Notes: generated from the sequence alone by a model not told the origin. A DNA stretch of 64,000 bases from Halorubrum laminariae (GCF_024494655.1 NZ_JANHDL010000003.1:310001-374000); one strand, 5' to 3'. Shown: positions 9,234 to 18,058, numbered from the stretch's first letter. Made by a program: numbers and translations.

Positions 9234-10973
9234 ATGAGTACAGACGCGGCAGGCGACGCGGCCGCCGGAGAAGAGTCCGGCAGCGAGGAGGGCTCCGACG
9301 GCGAGCCGGAGGCGTTCGTCCGGACCTGCGAGCACCTCGTCGACCGGATCCTCGCGGGCGAGATCGACCGCGACGATCTGGAGTCCGCCAAGCTCGACGC
9401 CTGCTCGGAGTTCTCCTCCCCGAAGGTGCCGAAGAACACCGAGATACTGGACCACGCGCCGTCGGAGGCCCGCGACGACGTGATCGAGGTCGTCCGGCGG
9501 AAGCCGGTCCGGACCGCCTCCGGCGTCTCGCCCGTGGCGATCATGACCTCGCCGAAGCTGTGCCCGCACGGGAAGTGCCTCTACTGCCCCGGCGGGCCGG
9601 CCTCGGAGTTCTCCTCCGCGCAGTCGTACACCGGCCATGAGCCCGCCGCCGCGCGCGGCGAGCAGAACGACTACGACCCGTACGGACAGGTCACCCTCCG
9701 GCTCGAACAGCTCCGCAAGATCGGCCACCCCGTCGACAAGGTCGAACTCATCCTGATGGGCGGGACGATGACGGCGCGCTCACACGACTATCAGGAGTGG
9801 TTCGTCAAGCGCGCGCTGCAGGCGATGAACGACTACGACCTCGACAAAGAGCCGGATCCCGCCGAGGGTGAGTCGTTCGCGCCTGACCCCGAGGAGGTCG
9901 AGTTCGAGTATCTGGAGGACGTGATCGCCGAAAACGAGACGAACGCGATCCGTAACATCGGAACGACCTTCGAGACGAAGCCCGACTGGTGTGACCCCGA
10001 GCAGATCGACCGCATGCTCGATCTCGGCGGGACCAAAGTCGAGGTGGGCGTCCAGACCACCTACGAGCGGATCAACCGCGAGATGCACCGCGGCCACGGC
10101 AACGAGGCGAGCCGCAACGCCAACCGCCGGCTGCGCGACGCCGCGTTCAAGGTCGGATTCCACATGATGCCGGGGCAGCCGGGGATGACGCGAGAGATGT
10201 GTCTGGAGGACTTCCGCCAGCTGTTCGACGACCCGGCGTGGCGGCCCGACTACCTGAAGATCTACCCGACGCTCGTCGTCGAGGGGACCCGCGTGTACGA
10301 CCGCTGGCGGCGCGACGACTTCGACCCGCTCTCGAACGAGGAGGCCGCGGATCTGGTCGCCGACGTGATGGACCTCATTCCCAAGTACACCCGCCTCCAG
10401 CGCGTCCAGCGCGACATCCCGGCCGATTTCATCGAGGGAGGCGTCTGGAAATCGAACCTCCGACAACTCGCGAGCCAGCGCGCAGAAGAGAGGGGGATCG
10501 TCCAGCAGGACATCCGCGCCCGCGAGGTCGGCCACAACGACGCGGACCCGGACCCGGACGACGTCGAACTCGACGTCACGACCTACGGGGCCGGCGGCGG
10601 CACGGAGCACTTCATCTCCTTCGAGGATCCCGTCCGCGACCTGCTGGTCGGTTTCTGCCGGCTGCGGTTCCCGTCGTTCGCGCCCGACCAGCCCGGCGCG
10701 CCCGGCACGGAGAGCGACCCGATCCGCCGCGAACTCGAAGACGCCGCCCTGATCCGCGAGCTGCACGTGTACGGCGGCGAGGTCGCCATCGGCGGCGACG
10801 GCGACTGGCAGCACAAGGGGTACGGGAAGCGCCTGCTCGAACGCGCCGAGGATATCGCTCGCGACGCCGGCTACCGTAAGCTCGCGATCATCTCCGGGAT
10901 CGGTGCGCGCGAGTACTACCGGAACAAACTTGGCTACCACCAAGACGGCCCGTACGTCTCGAAGCGACTGTGA
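9234..10973 (+). CDS. elp3: Elp3, tRNA U34 modification enzyme (radical SAM / acetyltransferase)
   Basis: The 579 residues match archaeal Elp3, which uses acetyl-CoA and a radical-SAM cluster to put a carboxymethyl-type group on C5 of wobble uridine in tRNA. The radical-SAM cluster motif is C110-x4-C115-x2-C118 (CPHGKCLYC); downstream are EVGVQTTYERINREMHRGH and KVGFHMMPGQPGMT, typical of Elp3. The C-terminal part (about 480-579) is a GNAT domain with the acetyl-CoA loop QHKGYGKRLLERAE and the ending YYRNKLGY. The first 25 residues are an acidic extension. The gene is divergent from thiC, with 116 nt between the start codons. Confidence 0.96.
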   Translation: MSTDAAGDAAAGEESGSEEGSDGEPEAFVRTCEHLVDRILAGEIDRDDLESAKLDACSEFSSPKVPKNTEILDHAPSEARDDVIEVVRRKPVRTASGVSPVAIMTSPKLCPHGKCLYCPGGPASEFSSAQSYTGHEPAAARGEQNDYDPYGQVTLRLEQLRKIGHPVDKVELILMGGTMTARSHDYQEWFVKRALQAMNDYDLDKEPDPAEGESFAPDPEEVEFEYLEDVIAENETNAIRNIGTTFETKPDWCDPEQIDRMLDLGGTKVEVGVQTTYERINREMHRGHGNEASRNANRRLRDAAFKVGFHMMPGQPGMTREMCLEDFRQLFDDPAWRPDYLKIYPTLVVEGTRVYDRWRRDDFDPLSNEEAADLVADVMDLIPKYTRLQRVQRDIPADFIEGGVWKSNLRQLASQRAEERGIVQQDIRAREVGHNDADPDPDDVELDVTTYGAGGGTEHFISFEDPVRDLLVGFCRLRFPSFAPDQPGAPGTESDPIRRELEDAALIRELHVYGGEVAIGGDGDWQHKGYGKRLLERAEDIARDAGYRKLAIISGIGAREYYRNKLGYHQDGPYVSKRL

Positions 10974-11037
10974 GGACCGAGCCGGGTCGCCGTCCGATAT
11001 CGCCCGGTATTATCCGAACTCGACCGCTCGATCACGT

Positions 11038-11502
11038 ATGGACGACGGCTGGATCTCCGAAGAAGACTGGCGGACGATCGTGGCGAACGTCCCGATCGTC
11101 TCGGTCGACCTAGTGATCAGACGCGACGGCGGCGTGCTGCTCGGTCGGCGAACGAACGAGCCCGCGAAGGGATACTGGTTCGTGCCGGGCGGACGCGTGC
11201 AGAAGGGCGAGACGCGTCGCGAGGCAGTCCGCCGGGTTGCACGCGAGGAACTCGGCGTCGGCGTCGAGATCGTCGAGTCACTGGGGGCATTCGAGCATCG
11301 GTACGAGACTGCCAACGTACCGGGTGTTGATACGAAGCACTACCTCGCGAACGGATACGTCGTCGATATCGTCGACGGTGACCTAGATCCGGACGATCAA
11401 CACGACGGGTTCCGCGTGTTCCGGTCGCCGCCGGAGCCGTGCCACGAGTACGTTCGGGCGTACGTCGAGGCAGCATCGGCCGTGGAGGCGTGGACCGCGT
11501 AG
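11038..11502 (+). CDS. NUDIX hydrolase, GDP-mannose hydrolase-like
   Basis: This 154-residue protein has a Nudix box (GGRVQKGETRREAVRRVAREELG, about 48-70) preceded by GRRTNEPAKGYWFVPGG, a combination resembling the GDP-mannose mannosyl hydrolase group (hydrolysis of nucleotide sugars). Exact substrate is unproven. TATA-like GGTATTATCC at 11006-11015 lies about 25 nt before the ATG. The 3' end abuts a broken restriction-endonuclease-like gene on the other strand: the frame of that relic runs antisense into the last 100 nt of this gene, so a deletion or insertion joined them right at this stop codon. Confidence 0.8.
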   Translation: MDDGWISEEDWRTIVANVPIVSVDLVIRRDGGVLLGRRTNEPAKGYWFVPGGRVQKGETRREAVRRVAREELGVGVEIVESLGAFEHRYETANVPGVDTKHYLANGYVVDIVDGDLDPDDQHDGFRVFRSPPEPCHEYVRAYVEAASAVEAWTA

Positions 11503-12293
11503 TTACACGAGAATCCGATAGTGGCCTGATCTGTTTTCAGTAGGTTGTCGATCTCGAAGTCGCCAAAGTGACGTGGCGTCCCCGTCACTGGCACGTCGAA
11601 CGCATCGAACACCGCATTCAGAGCGGTTTCGAGAACACCGCCCGCATCGCTTTTGCGCTTATTCCCCGCGCGGCGCTCGTACTCTTGGACGACGGCTGAC
11701 ACGAGGCGAGACCGGTCCCGTTCGCTGATGTCCTCGGTCTCGTCGAGGAGCTGTGTCACGTACGGAACGAGCGCCATGTTCTGGCCTCCCGCCTGCAGTC
11801 GAGTGCCGGCGTCGTCAACGGCTTCCAGCGCATGATAGCACTTTTCGGGCTGGTAGGCCGTCTCGTCTTCGTTGATCAGAGTTGCCTCGACGACACCAAC
11901 GACGCTCTCCTCGTCGAAGTCAGGAGCCGAACTCAGCACCTCGGTCCTTTTGACGACCGGCCTACAGGCCCGCTGGAAGTCTCGTACGTCTTCCCTATTG
12001 TCGATTCGGACGAGGATCTGTTTGACGAGTTCCTCGGTCTGTGCATAGCGTTTCGTCCGCCGACCGTTGTAATACTCGTTGACGGCACCGAGGATGCCGT
12101 TTCGAATCGTTTCGCGAAGGGTTTCCAGATCCGCGTTTTCCACGAGTTGCGTTTCTAGACGACAACCGAGTATCAACACGGCATCCGGCTCGCTAACCGC
12201 AAATCCGCTATACTTCGCAGCCCCAAGATCGCGGAGGAACCAGTAGATATTGTTTTGTTCCGTCGAAGCGGATGACTCAGATTCTTCCGACAC
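11500..12293 (-). pseudogene. Relic of a type II restriction-endonuclease-like gene, broken at both ends
   Basis: From a GTG at 12293 an open frame of about 264 codons encodes a protein unlike its neighbours: less acidic, more AT-rich, starting VSEESESSASTEQNN. Near its end RKSDAGGVLETALNAVF is followed by FEIDNLLKTDQATIGFSC, which resembles the nuclease core of some restriction enzymes, where the next residue would be a catalytic Lys (SCK). Instead the frame reads Asn and then antisense to the NUDIX gene until a chance stop at 11397, so the catalytic Lys and C-terminus are missing. At the 5' side the IS-like element at 12315-12638 abuts the start, separating it from any promoter. No methyltransferase gene is nearby. 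The family call is from motif memory and is tentative; degraded status is better supported. Confidence 0.5.
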
Positions 12294-12314
12294 ATGAGCG
12301 TCTTTCGAGGCGGA

Positions 12315-12638
12315 GCCCCCGGCCTCAAGGAGCGAGGGCTTCCGACGCCGAGTCGGAAGTACGACGCGAGTAGGCCGGGGAGGAAGCCGACACGGTGGGA
12401 GACAACCGTTAAGTTGCACCCGCCCGTACTGCCAGATAGTGCTGTGCGGGCACAAGTCTCGCGCAGTACGGGCCGCAGTAGCCCGGCCCCAAATGGTGGG
12501 TTTGTCGACCCCGAAGGGCGTCCGGTAGGCGGGGCGCACAAGACGCCCCTCGCGCCAACCGAGGGCGAGAACCACATCAAAGCCCCACACTCAACGAGTG
12601 AACCCGTCAGGGTGAGCGAAGTAGGGTGGGGTCGGTTA
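12315..12638. mobile_element. Short non-autonomous IS200/IS605-type element (PATE-like)
   Basis: The left end has a stem CCCCGGCCT (12317-12325) pairing with AGGCCGGGG (12372-12380), enclosing CAAGGAGCGAG, and an inner 8-bp stem CTTCCGAC/GTCGGAAG (12339-12346, 12352-12359). A 10-bp stem GCCCGTACTG/CAGTACGGGC spans 12422-12473. The right end has GCCCCACACTCAAC (from 12582) facing GTAGGGTGGGG (12621-12631), then GGTTAC. The same end structures flank the tnpB element at 49.1-50.6 kb, but here there is no transposase or tnpB. It is therefore an internally deleted, trans-mobilised derivative, like the palindrome-associated elements known from haloarchaea. Exact termini are uncertain by several nucleotides. 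Confidence 0.65.
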
Positions 12639-12773
12639 CTGGACAGTATCGTTTGAAATCACATTACAAGTTACCTACGAGATAGTTACAGGATCACCAT
12701 CTGTTCTCGCGCTTTGACACAGCTAATCGGACGAAAAATACAAACAGAAGACTTCTATCTGTTATTAATGGAG

Positions 12774-12847
12774 CGGGCCGGGCGCGATTTGAACACGCGA
12801 CCGACGGATTAAGAGTCCGTCGCTCTCCCTAACTGAGCTACCGGCCC
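12774..12847 (-). tRNA. tRNA-Lys (anticodon CTT)
   Basis: Read on the minus strand, the acceptor stem GGGCCGG (12847-12841) pairs with CCGGCCC (12781-12775), with G as discriminator. The D-arm contains TAGCTCAGTTAGG, the anticodon loop is CTCTTAA with anticodon CTT, and the T-arm has GTTCAAATC. CCA is not encoded. The length of 74 nt fits. It lies 135 nt from the short IS-like element and marks one edge of the small rearranged patch at 11.5-12.7 kb. Confidence 0.95.
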
Positions 12848-13052
12848 TCATCGAAGGGTATCGCAGTCGCGGTAAAAGGCCTTTTCATTCGCCGATGCAC
12901 AACCAGATCGCTCTCCGACAGATTCGGACTGCCGTGGATAGTGGCGACTCTCGCGTTCACGGGTCTGCCAGCCGCAGCGAGACGTTCGCGGCGGCCGGCG
13001 CGTCGTGAGAGAGAACGCACTCGTTAAGTGTCGTCCCGCGGAACAACCGCCA

Positions 13053-14516
13053 ATGAGTGGGGCATCCGGATCGGCGCGGACGCGGTACGCCATCCTCGGC
13101 TGTGGAAGCGTCGGGCACGCCGTCGCGGAGGAACTCACGGGTCGCGGCAAGGACGTGCTCATCCTCGACCGGGACGAGAGCCGCGTCGAGGCGCTCCGTG
13201 ATCAGGACCTCAACGCCCGGGTACAGGACATCGCCGAGCCCGACGTGACCGAGGAACTGGCCGACCGCGACATCGTGTTGATCCTCGCCAGCGATGTCGA
13301 GGCCAACAAGGCGGCGGTCTCGGCGATTCGAGATACCGGCGGCGACCACTACGTGGTCGTTCGGGCGTCCGATCCGGTGAGCGAAGACGAACTCCGCGAT
13401 CGCGGCGCTGACGTGGTGATCAACCCCTCGACGGTGATCGCCGACAGTGCGCTCCAGTCGCTCGAAACCGGAGAGCTAGAGTATATGGCTCGTCAGCTGG
13501 CAGAGATTGTCGAGTCGGGGGACGGGCGGATGGCGATATTAACCCACGACAACCCGGAGCCGGACTCGATCGCGTCGGCGACCGCGCTGCAGGCCATTGC
13601 GGACGCGTTCGGCGTCGAGGCCGATATTCTCTACTCCGGTGATGTCGGCCACCAAGAGAACCGAGCGTTCGTCAATCTCCTCGGGATCGACCTCGTGGCG
13701 CGGTCGGAGGCCCCAGCGCTTTCGGAGTACGGGACTATCGCCGCGGTTGACCTCGCGAAGTCCGCGGACGACGGGTTCGACTTTGATACCGAGATCGACA
13801 TCTACATCGACCACCTAGAGGCCGACGTGCCCTTCGACGCACGGTTCGTCGACGTGCGCACGAACGTCTCCTCGACGTCGACAATCCTCACGAAGTATCT
13901 CCAAGAGTTCGATCAGTCACCGACGGAGGCGGTCGCGACCGCGCTGTTGTACGGAATTCGCGCCGAGACGCTCGATTTTAAGCGAGACACGACGCCCGCA
14001 GACCTGACGGCGGCGGCGTATCTCCACCCGTTCGCGAACCACGACACGCTCGAACAGGTGGAGTCGCCGTCGATGAGTCCGGAGACGCTAGACGTGCTCG
14101 CCGAGGCGATCCAGAACCGGGAGGTACAGGGAAGCCACCTGTTCTCGACCGCGGGATTCATCCGAGATCGTGAGGCGCTCGCGCAGGCCGCCCAACATCT
14201 CCTCAACCTAGAGGGGATCACGACTACGGCCGTGTTGGGGATCGCCGACGACACGATCTACCTCGCGGCCCGCTCGAAGGACATCCGCCTGAACATCGGA
14301 AACGTCCTCGACGAGGCGTTCTCGGAGATGGGCGACGCCGCCGGCCACTCGACGCAGGGGTCACTGGAGATACCGCTCGGGATATTCACGGGAATCGACG
14401 CAAGCGGCGACAACCGCGACACGCTGCTCGAACTCACCGAGGAGGCCGTCCGCCGGAAGCTGTTCGACACGCTCGGCGTCGAGGGCGGGAGCAACGAGAG
14501 CAGTAACGGCTCGTAG
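13053..14516 (+). CDS. TrkA-N (RCK-N) / DHH phosphoesterase fusion
   Basis: The 487 residues contain an N-terminal Rossmann NAD-binding TrkA-N domain (about 10-130, YAILGCGSVGHAVAEEL, with acidic D at the end of the second strand), a DHH phosphoesterase domain (about 155-330) with motif I variant THDNPEPDSIASA, motif II-type IAAVDLAKS and a motif III variant YIDHLEAD, and a DHHA1-like C-terminus (about 370-480). DHH enzymes cleave nucleotide phosphodiesters such as short oligonucleotides or cyclic dinucleotides using Mn ions. The fused NAD-binding or nucleotide-sensing domain suggests regulation by a cofactor; the substrate is unknown (c-di-AMP or nanoRNA are possibilities). The ATG at 13053 was chosen over an upstream ATG at 13005 because conserved sequence starts just after it. 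Confidence 0.8.
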   Translation: MSGASGSARTRYAILGCGSVGHAVAEELTGRGKDVLILDRDESRVEALRDQDLNARVQDIAEPDVTEELADRDIVLILASDVEANKAAVSAIRDTGGDHYVVVRASDPVSEDELRDRGADVVINPSTVIADSALQSLETGELEYMARQLAEIVESGDGRMAILTHDNPEPDSIASATALQAIADAFGVEADILYSGDVGHQENRAFVNLLGIDLVARSEAPALSEYGTIAAVDLAKSADDGFDFDTEIDIYIDHLEADVPFDARFVDVRTNVSSTSTILTKYLQEFDQSPTEAVATALLYGIRAETLDFKRDTTPADLTAAAYLHPFANHDTLEQVESPSMSPETLDVLAEAIQNREVQGSHLFSTAGFIRDREALAQAAQHLLNLEGITTTAVLGIADDTIYLAARSKDIRLNIGNVLDEAFSEMGDAAGHSTQGSLEIPLGIFTGIDASGDNRDTLLELTEEAVRRKLFDTLGVEGGSNESSNGS

Positions 14517-14622
14517 GGCACGGTCTCACAGAGCCGGCTCCCACGTGGAGCAGCTACCTCGGAGTGCGGCGGATAGGTTTTGCCCGTCCAGCCCGGACAG
14601 AGACACGCGAATCGACGCCACC

Positions 14623-14856
14623 ATGCACGTCCCAGCGGATCCGCCCGCCGTCTGTCCCGCCTGCGGTGACCCCTACGAGTCGGTATCGCGTCACGGCGAC
14701 GGATTCGTCGTCAATCGTCTCGACAACGATCGGCACCGACGGGTGTGTTTCGATCCGGTTGACAGAGACGGGAGTCCAGCGTTCGACTCTTATCACCACA
14801 TGCATGATCAAGCAGACGAGATCGCGAAGGAGAGAGCGGACGCCGAGCTCCCTTAG
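14623..14856 (+). CDS. Small Cys/His-rich haloarchaeal protein, 77 aa
   Basis: This acidic protein begins MHVPADPPAVCPACGD, giving one CxxC knuckle, with a later Cys in RRVCFDPV and a YHHMHD His cluster that could complete a metal site. It resembles an uncharacterised haloarchaeal family; no function can be given. The frame continues upstream to 14545, but ATG 14623 gives the conserved-looking start. The stop overlaps by 4 nt with the stop end of the convergent nucleotidyltransferase gene. Confidence 0.55.
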   Translation: MHVPADPPAVCPACGDPYESVSRHGDGFVVNRLDNDRHRRVCFDPVDRDGSPAFDSYHHMHDQADEIAKERADAELP

Positions 14857-15827
14857 AACCCGTCACCGTCGGTGATCGAGGTGTACGCGCCGATCAGCGC
14901 GCCGGAGAGGTCGACACCAGAAAGCGTCGCGCCCTCGTCAATCACGGAGTTTCGGATCGTCGAGTCCGTGATCGTTGCGTCCGGGAAGACCACCGCGCGG
15001 TCGAGCGTCGAGTCAGTGACCGTCGCGCCGTCCATCACGTGGACCACGTCGCCGATCTCGGTGTTCTCGACCGTCGCTCCGTCGGCGACGAGGCTCCCGT
15101 TGTCGAGTGCGTACGCGACCGCGTCGAGGTAGCTGTCGGCGGTCCCGATGTCGAACCACGCGCCGTCGAAGGTGAACGCGTGGACCGAGCCGCGTTCTTG
15201 GAGCCACTGGAGGAACCATCCGGGCTCGTCCGGGTTGTTCCCGTCTTCGAGGTACGTCGAGAGGTCGGGGAGCGTCTCGGCCGGGAACGCGTAGCAGGCG
15301 ATGGAGACGAGTGTCGTTTTCGGATCGTCGGGTTTCTCTTGGAAGTTGATCACCTCGTCGCCGTCGAGGTCGACGAGACCGTACGACTTCGCGCGCTCGC
15401 GGTCGCCGACGTCGTAGGCGGCCAGCGTCGGCGTTCTCTTCTCCTCGAAGAAGGTAGCGAACTCGCCCAGATCGAAGCTGATCAGGTTGTCGCCGGCGAC
15501 GACGATCAGGTCGTCGTCGACGCCCTCGCGCTCGACGAGCTGTTCGAGCGCGCCCACGACACCGAACTTCTCGTCTTCCTCAACGGTCTCTTCGACCGAG
15601 AGTGTCGGTTTCTCGAAGGGACTGTCGTCGAGGTACTCCACAAACGTATCAGCGAATCGTTCGTTCGTCGAGACGAACACCTCATCGACGCGGTCGTCGG
15701 CCTCTAAGTCCGCGAATATCTCGTCGATGACGGTGTTTTCTCCGACCGGAAGGAACATCTTCGGTCGGTCATGGGTGATGGGCCAGAGTCTGGTCGCGTA
15801 TCCCCCCGCGAGTACGACGGCTTTCAT
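14853..15827 (-). CDS. Sugar-1-phosphate nucleotidyltransferase
   Basis: The 324 residues contain the nucleotidyltransferase signature at the N-terminus (AVVLAGGYATRLWPITHDRPKMFLPVG), the substrate/metal motif VVAGDNLISFD, a FQEKP lysine region, FDIGTADSYLDA, and a C-terminal left-handed beta-helix of hexapeptide-like repeats (ENTEIGDVV, DSTLDRAVV, DSTIRNSVI). It activates a sugar phosphate with an NTP to give an NDP-sugar, probably for glycan or S-layer N-glycosylation. The GYATRLWP variant of the usual GxGTRLxP motif is typical of a haloarchaeal/mannose-type branch. Which sugar is used cannot be read from the sequence. Confidence 0.85.
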   Translation of the reverse strand: MKAVVLAGGYATRLWPITHDRPKMFLPVGENTVIDEIFADLEADDRVDEVFVSTNERFADTFVEYLDDSPFEKPTLSVEETVEEDEKFGVVGALEQLVEREGVDDDLIVVAGDNLISFDLGEFATFFEEKRTPTLAAYDVGDRERAKSYGLVDLDGDEVINFQEKPDDPKTTLVSIACYAFPAETLPDLSTYLEDGNNPDEPGWFLQWLQERGSVHAFTFDGAWFDIGTADSYLDAVAYALDNGSLVADGATVENTEIGDVVHVMDGATVTDSTLDRAVVFPDATITDSTIRNSVIDEGATLSGVDLSGALIGAYTSITDGDGF

Positions 15828-15928
15828 GCGGAGACACTCTCACCGAAGCGGCATACTTCTTGTGCTACTGTCACCACTCGGAAACACGACGATACCCGTC
15901 GTACCGACGCGTTTGCGAACGCGATCGG

Positions 15929-16225
15929 TCAGTCGCTCAACCGGTCGGTGTCGATGGCAACGCCGGGCGGAGTAACGACGAGGAATCCGCGGAAGTGCAT
16001 CAGTTCGCCGCCCATGTCCTTGACGTCGCGGGCGAATCCGGCTGCGAGTTCGTTGAGATCGCCGTCGACGGTCAACACGAGCGTGTTTCCGTAGTCGACG
16101 CTGCGGATCCACTCGTCGGGATCGGTAGTCCCGTCGAGGACGCCGAGGACGACGTCGCCGCTTGCCGCGAACGCCTCGTCCATCTTCTCTTCGGCGTCTC
16201 GGAGATCGAGATCCCAGTCGCTCAT
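15929..16225 (-). CDS. DUF5779-like haloarchaeal protein, 98 aa
   Basis: This compact acidic protein contains DVVLGVLDGTTDPDEW and ELAAGFARDVKDMGGELMHFRGFLVVTPPGV, recognised as the small conserved haloarchaeal family DUF5779. It has no signal peptide, membrane segment or metal motif. Function is unknown. It stands alone between the nucleotidyltransferase gene (same strand, 101 nt downstream) and a divergent lipoprotein gene. Confidence 0.7.
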   Translation of the reverse strand: MSDWDLDLRDAEEKMDEAFAASGDVVLGVLDGTTDPDEWIRSVDYGNTLVLTVDGDLNELAAGFARDVKDMGGELMHFRGFLVVTPPGVAIDTDRLSD

Positions 16226-16354
16226 ACTACAGCGTCACGAGGCGACGGCAAAAACGTTCGGACCGGTCGCAGTGCGGGTACTTCGGACGGTCGCATTCTG
16301 ATAAAATCGGCCGGATCGCGGTGTGGTTAAGTGCGTTCCGAACGGATCCAACGC

Positions 16355-17047
16355 ATGGAGTATACGCGGCGGTCCTTGCTCACGAGTGCTGTGGCTACCG
16401 GTGTCGTCGGTGCGGCCGGCTGTCTTGGTGCCGATGGCGGTAGCGGAAGCGGCGGCAACGACGACTCCGGTGCCTCCCTCGAAACCGGGACGTACGACTG
16501 CGATCTGACAGAGCCCACTGACCCGGATCTAGAGTACCGTCCCACACTCGGCGATCCGGAAGCAGACGTCCTCGTGCAGGCGTTCGAGGATTTCACGTGT
16601 CCCCACTGTGCGAGCTACAAGCTTGACGAGTTCCCGACGATCCGCGAGGAGTACCTCGCGCCGGGGGACGTGCGGTACGAACACTGGGATTTTCCCATCC
16701 CAGTCAACGAGACGTGGGCGGTCCCCGTCGCGAGCGCGGCCCGCGGCGTCGGAGCGCGCAACGGCGACGAGGCCTTTTTTGCCTTCTCGACGGCAGTCTA
16801 CGAGTCACAGGGGAACTACAGCGGCGAGGCGATCGGCGCGGCCGCCGAGGCCGCGGGCGGGGACCCCTGTGCGGCCATCGCCGACGCGGAGTTCGCCGCC
16901 TACGAGGAGGCGTCGATGAGCGACCGAAGCGAGGGCGAGTCGATCGGCCTCTCCGGCACGCCGGCTATCTTCGTGAACGGCGACCCCGTCGAGGGGTACA
17001 GCGCAGACGCCATCGCGACGGCCATCGAGTCGGCCCTCTCTAACTGA
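16355..17047 (+). CDS. DsbA-like thioredoxin-fold lipoprotein
   Basis: The 230-residue protein starts with a short Tat-like leader (RRSLLTSAVATG) ending in a lipobox AAGC with Cys23, then a Gly/Ser linker, so it should be anchored outside the membrane. The thioredoxin fold has the active site C82-P-H-C85 (FTCPHC) as in DsbA, and the cis-Pro loop GTPAIFVNGD. It probably oxidises or isomerises disulfides in exported proteins. ATG 16355 follows a short upstream frame extension that lacks signal-peptide character. Confidence 0.88.
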   Translation: MEYTRRSLLTSAVATGVVGAAGCLGADGGSGSGGNDDSGASLETGTYDCDLTEPTDPDLEYRPTLGDPEADVLVQAFEDFTCPHCASYKLDEFPTIREEYLAPGDVRYEHWDFPIPVNETWAVPVASAARGVGARNGDEAFFAFSTAVYESQGNYSGEAIGAAAEAAGGDPCAAIADAEFAAYEEASMSDRSEGESIGLSGTPAIFVNGDPVEGYSADAIATAIESALSN

Positions 17048-17125
17048 ACTGTTTCTGTCGACCACTCTGGTCTCGTCGGCTCCGGACGCATCGTTTCGTC
17101 TGGCCGACCGGCTTTCCGATCCTTC

Positions 17126-18058
17126 TCACCGATCGGCACCGCTCATTTCGCTCGTCGCGATTCGGTCGCGTATGGCACCCGTCGTTGCGGCGTCGTGACG
17201 GGCACTACGGTGGCGCTCGTCGAACGCAGAGCGCGCGCTCGCTGCGGCTTCCGCGTCGACGGCGAACGCCAGATCGTCGTACGCCACGTCCCAGAGGACC
17301 AGCGGTTCCGGTGGTGCCGGCCCGACGCCGAGTTCGCCGGGCACAGGCTCGTCGTCGAGCAGGCGGTCGGCGTACGCGGTATCGGCGGTGCCCCGGCCTA
17401 TCGTTCGGGCTGCGGCGACGAGTCGACGAACGAACGCCCGCGGGAACCCGCCGGCCGATATCTCGATGACGAGCAGATCATCTTTCCGGGTCGCCGTCAC
17501 CTCGAGGTCGCGAACGGTCCCGCTCTCGTCGCTCGTCAGGTTGTGAAAGTCGTGTTCGCCCGAGAACCGCGCGAGCGCATCTGCGACGCGCTCGTCGTTG
17601 ATACTCTCGGCCGGCGCGTAGAGGTGGTATCGGTAGGTCCGCCGAACCGCGTGGTGAGTCGCGTGGAATCCGTCGGGTGCGTCGGCAGCGGCCCACACCC
17701 GAACCGATCCGGGGAGATGGCCGTTGAACGCTCGCGGAGTAAGCCACTCCGGGGCCCTGAAGGCCACCGTCTGTGCCACCGCGGAGACGCCGGCGTCCGT
17801 CCGTCCGGCGGCGGCGTACCCCGGCGGCGTCGCGTGGGTCGCTCCGTCGCCGCGGTCGAGGATCTCGTGTTTCGCGAGCGCCCGCAACAGGGTCCCTTCG
17901 ACCGTCGTCGCGTGGGGCTGTCGCTGAAATCCCGCGTACTCGCGACCGTCGTACGCGACTCTGAACGCGCGTGTCCGACCTGCGGTCTCCGGCTCGTCAG
18001 CCGTGTGTGCGGTCTCCGACGCGGTAGTCTCGTGTGTGGTCTCCGACGCGTTGGTCAC
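17126..18058 (-). CDS. truA: tRNA pseudouridine synthase TruA
   Basis: TruA converts uridines at positions 38-40 of the tRNA anticodon arm to pseudouridine. The 310-residue protein carries the catalytic motif AAGRTDAGVSA (Asp88), the substrate-binding HHAVRRTYRYHLYAP and the C-terminal GGFPRAFVRRLVAAARTIGRG. The first 25 residues are a Thr/Glu-rich extension absent from most homologues. Its start overlaps by 4 nt (ATGA) with the stop of the upstream universal stress protein gene, indicating translational coupling. Confidence 0.95.
   Translation of the reverse strand: MTNASETTHETTASETAHTADEPETAGRTRAFRVAYDGREYAGFQRQPHATTVEGTLLRALAKHEILDRGDGATHATPPGYAAAGRTDAGVSAVAQTVAFRAPEWLTPRAFNGHLPGSVRVWAAADAPDGFHATHHAVRRTYRYHLYAPAESINDERVADALARFSGEHDFHNLTSDESGTVRDLEVTATRKDDLLVIEISAGGFPRAFVRRLVAAARTIGRGTADTAYADRLLDDEPVPGELGVGPAPPEPLVLWDVAYDDLAFAVDAEAAASARSAFDERHRSARHDAATTGAIRDRIATSEMSGADR

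Noticed and set aside
11397..12590. Treating the whole 397-codon minus frame as one intact gene
   Set aside because: Its first 100 codons lie inside the IS-like element and its last 35 are antisense to the NUDIX gene, so only the middle is a gene relic.
12294..12656. 120-codon plus frame within the short IS-like element
   Set aside because: It spans the end hairpins and has no TnpB zinc finger or RuvC motif; it is chance coding through the element.
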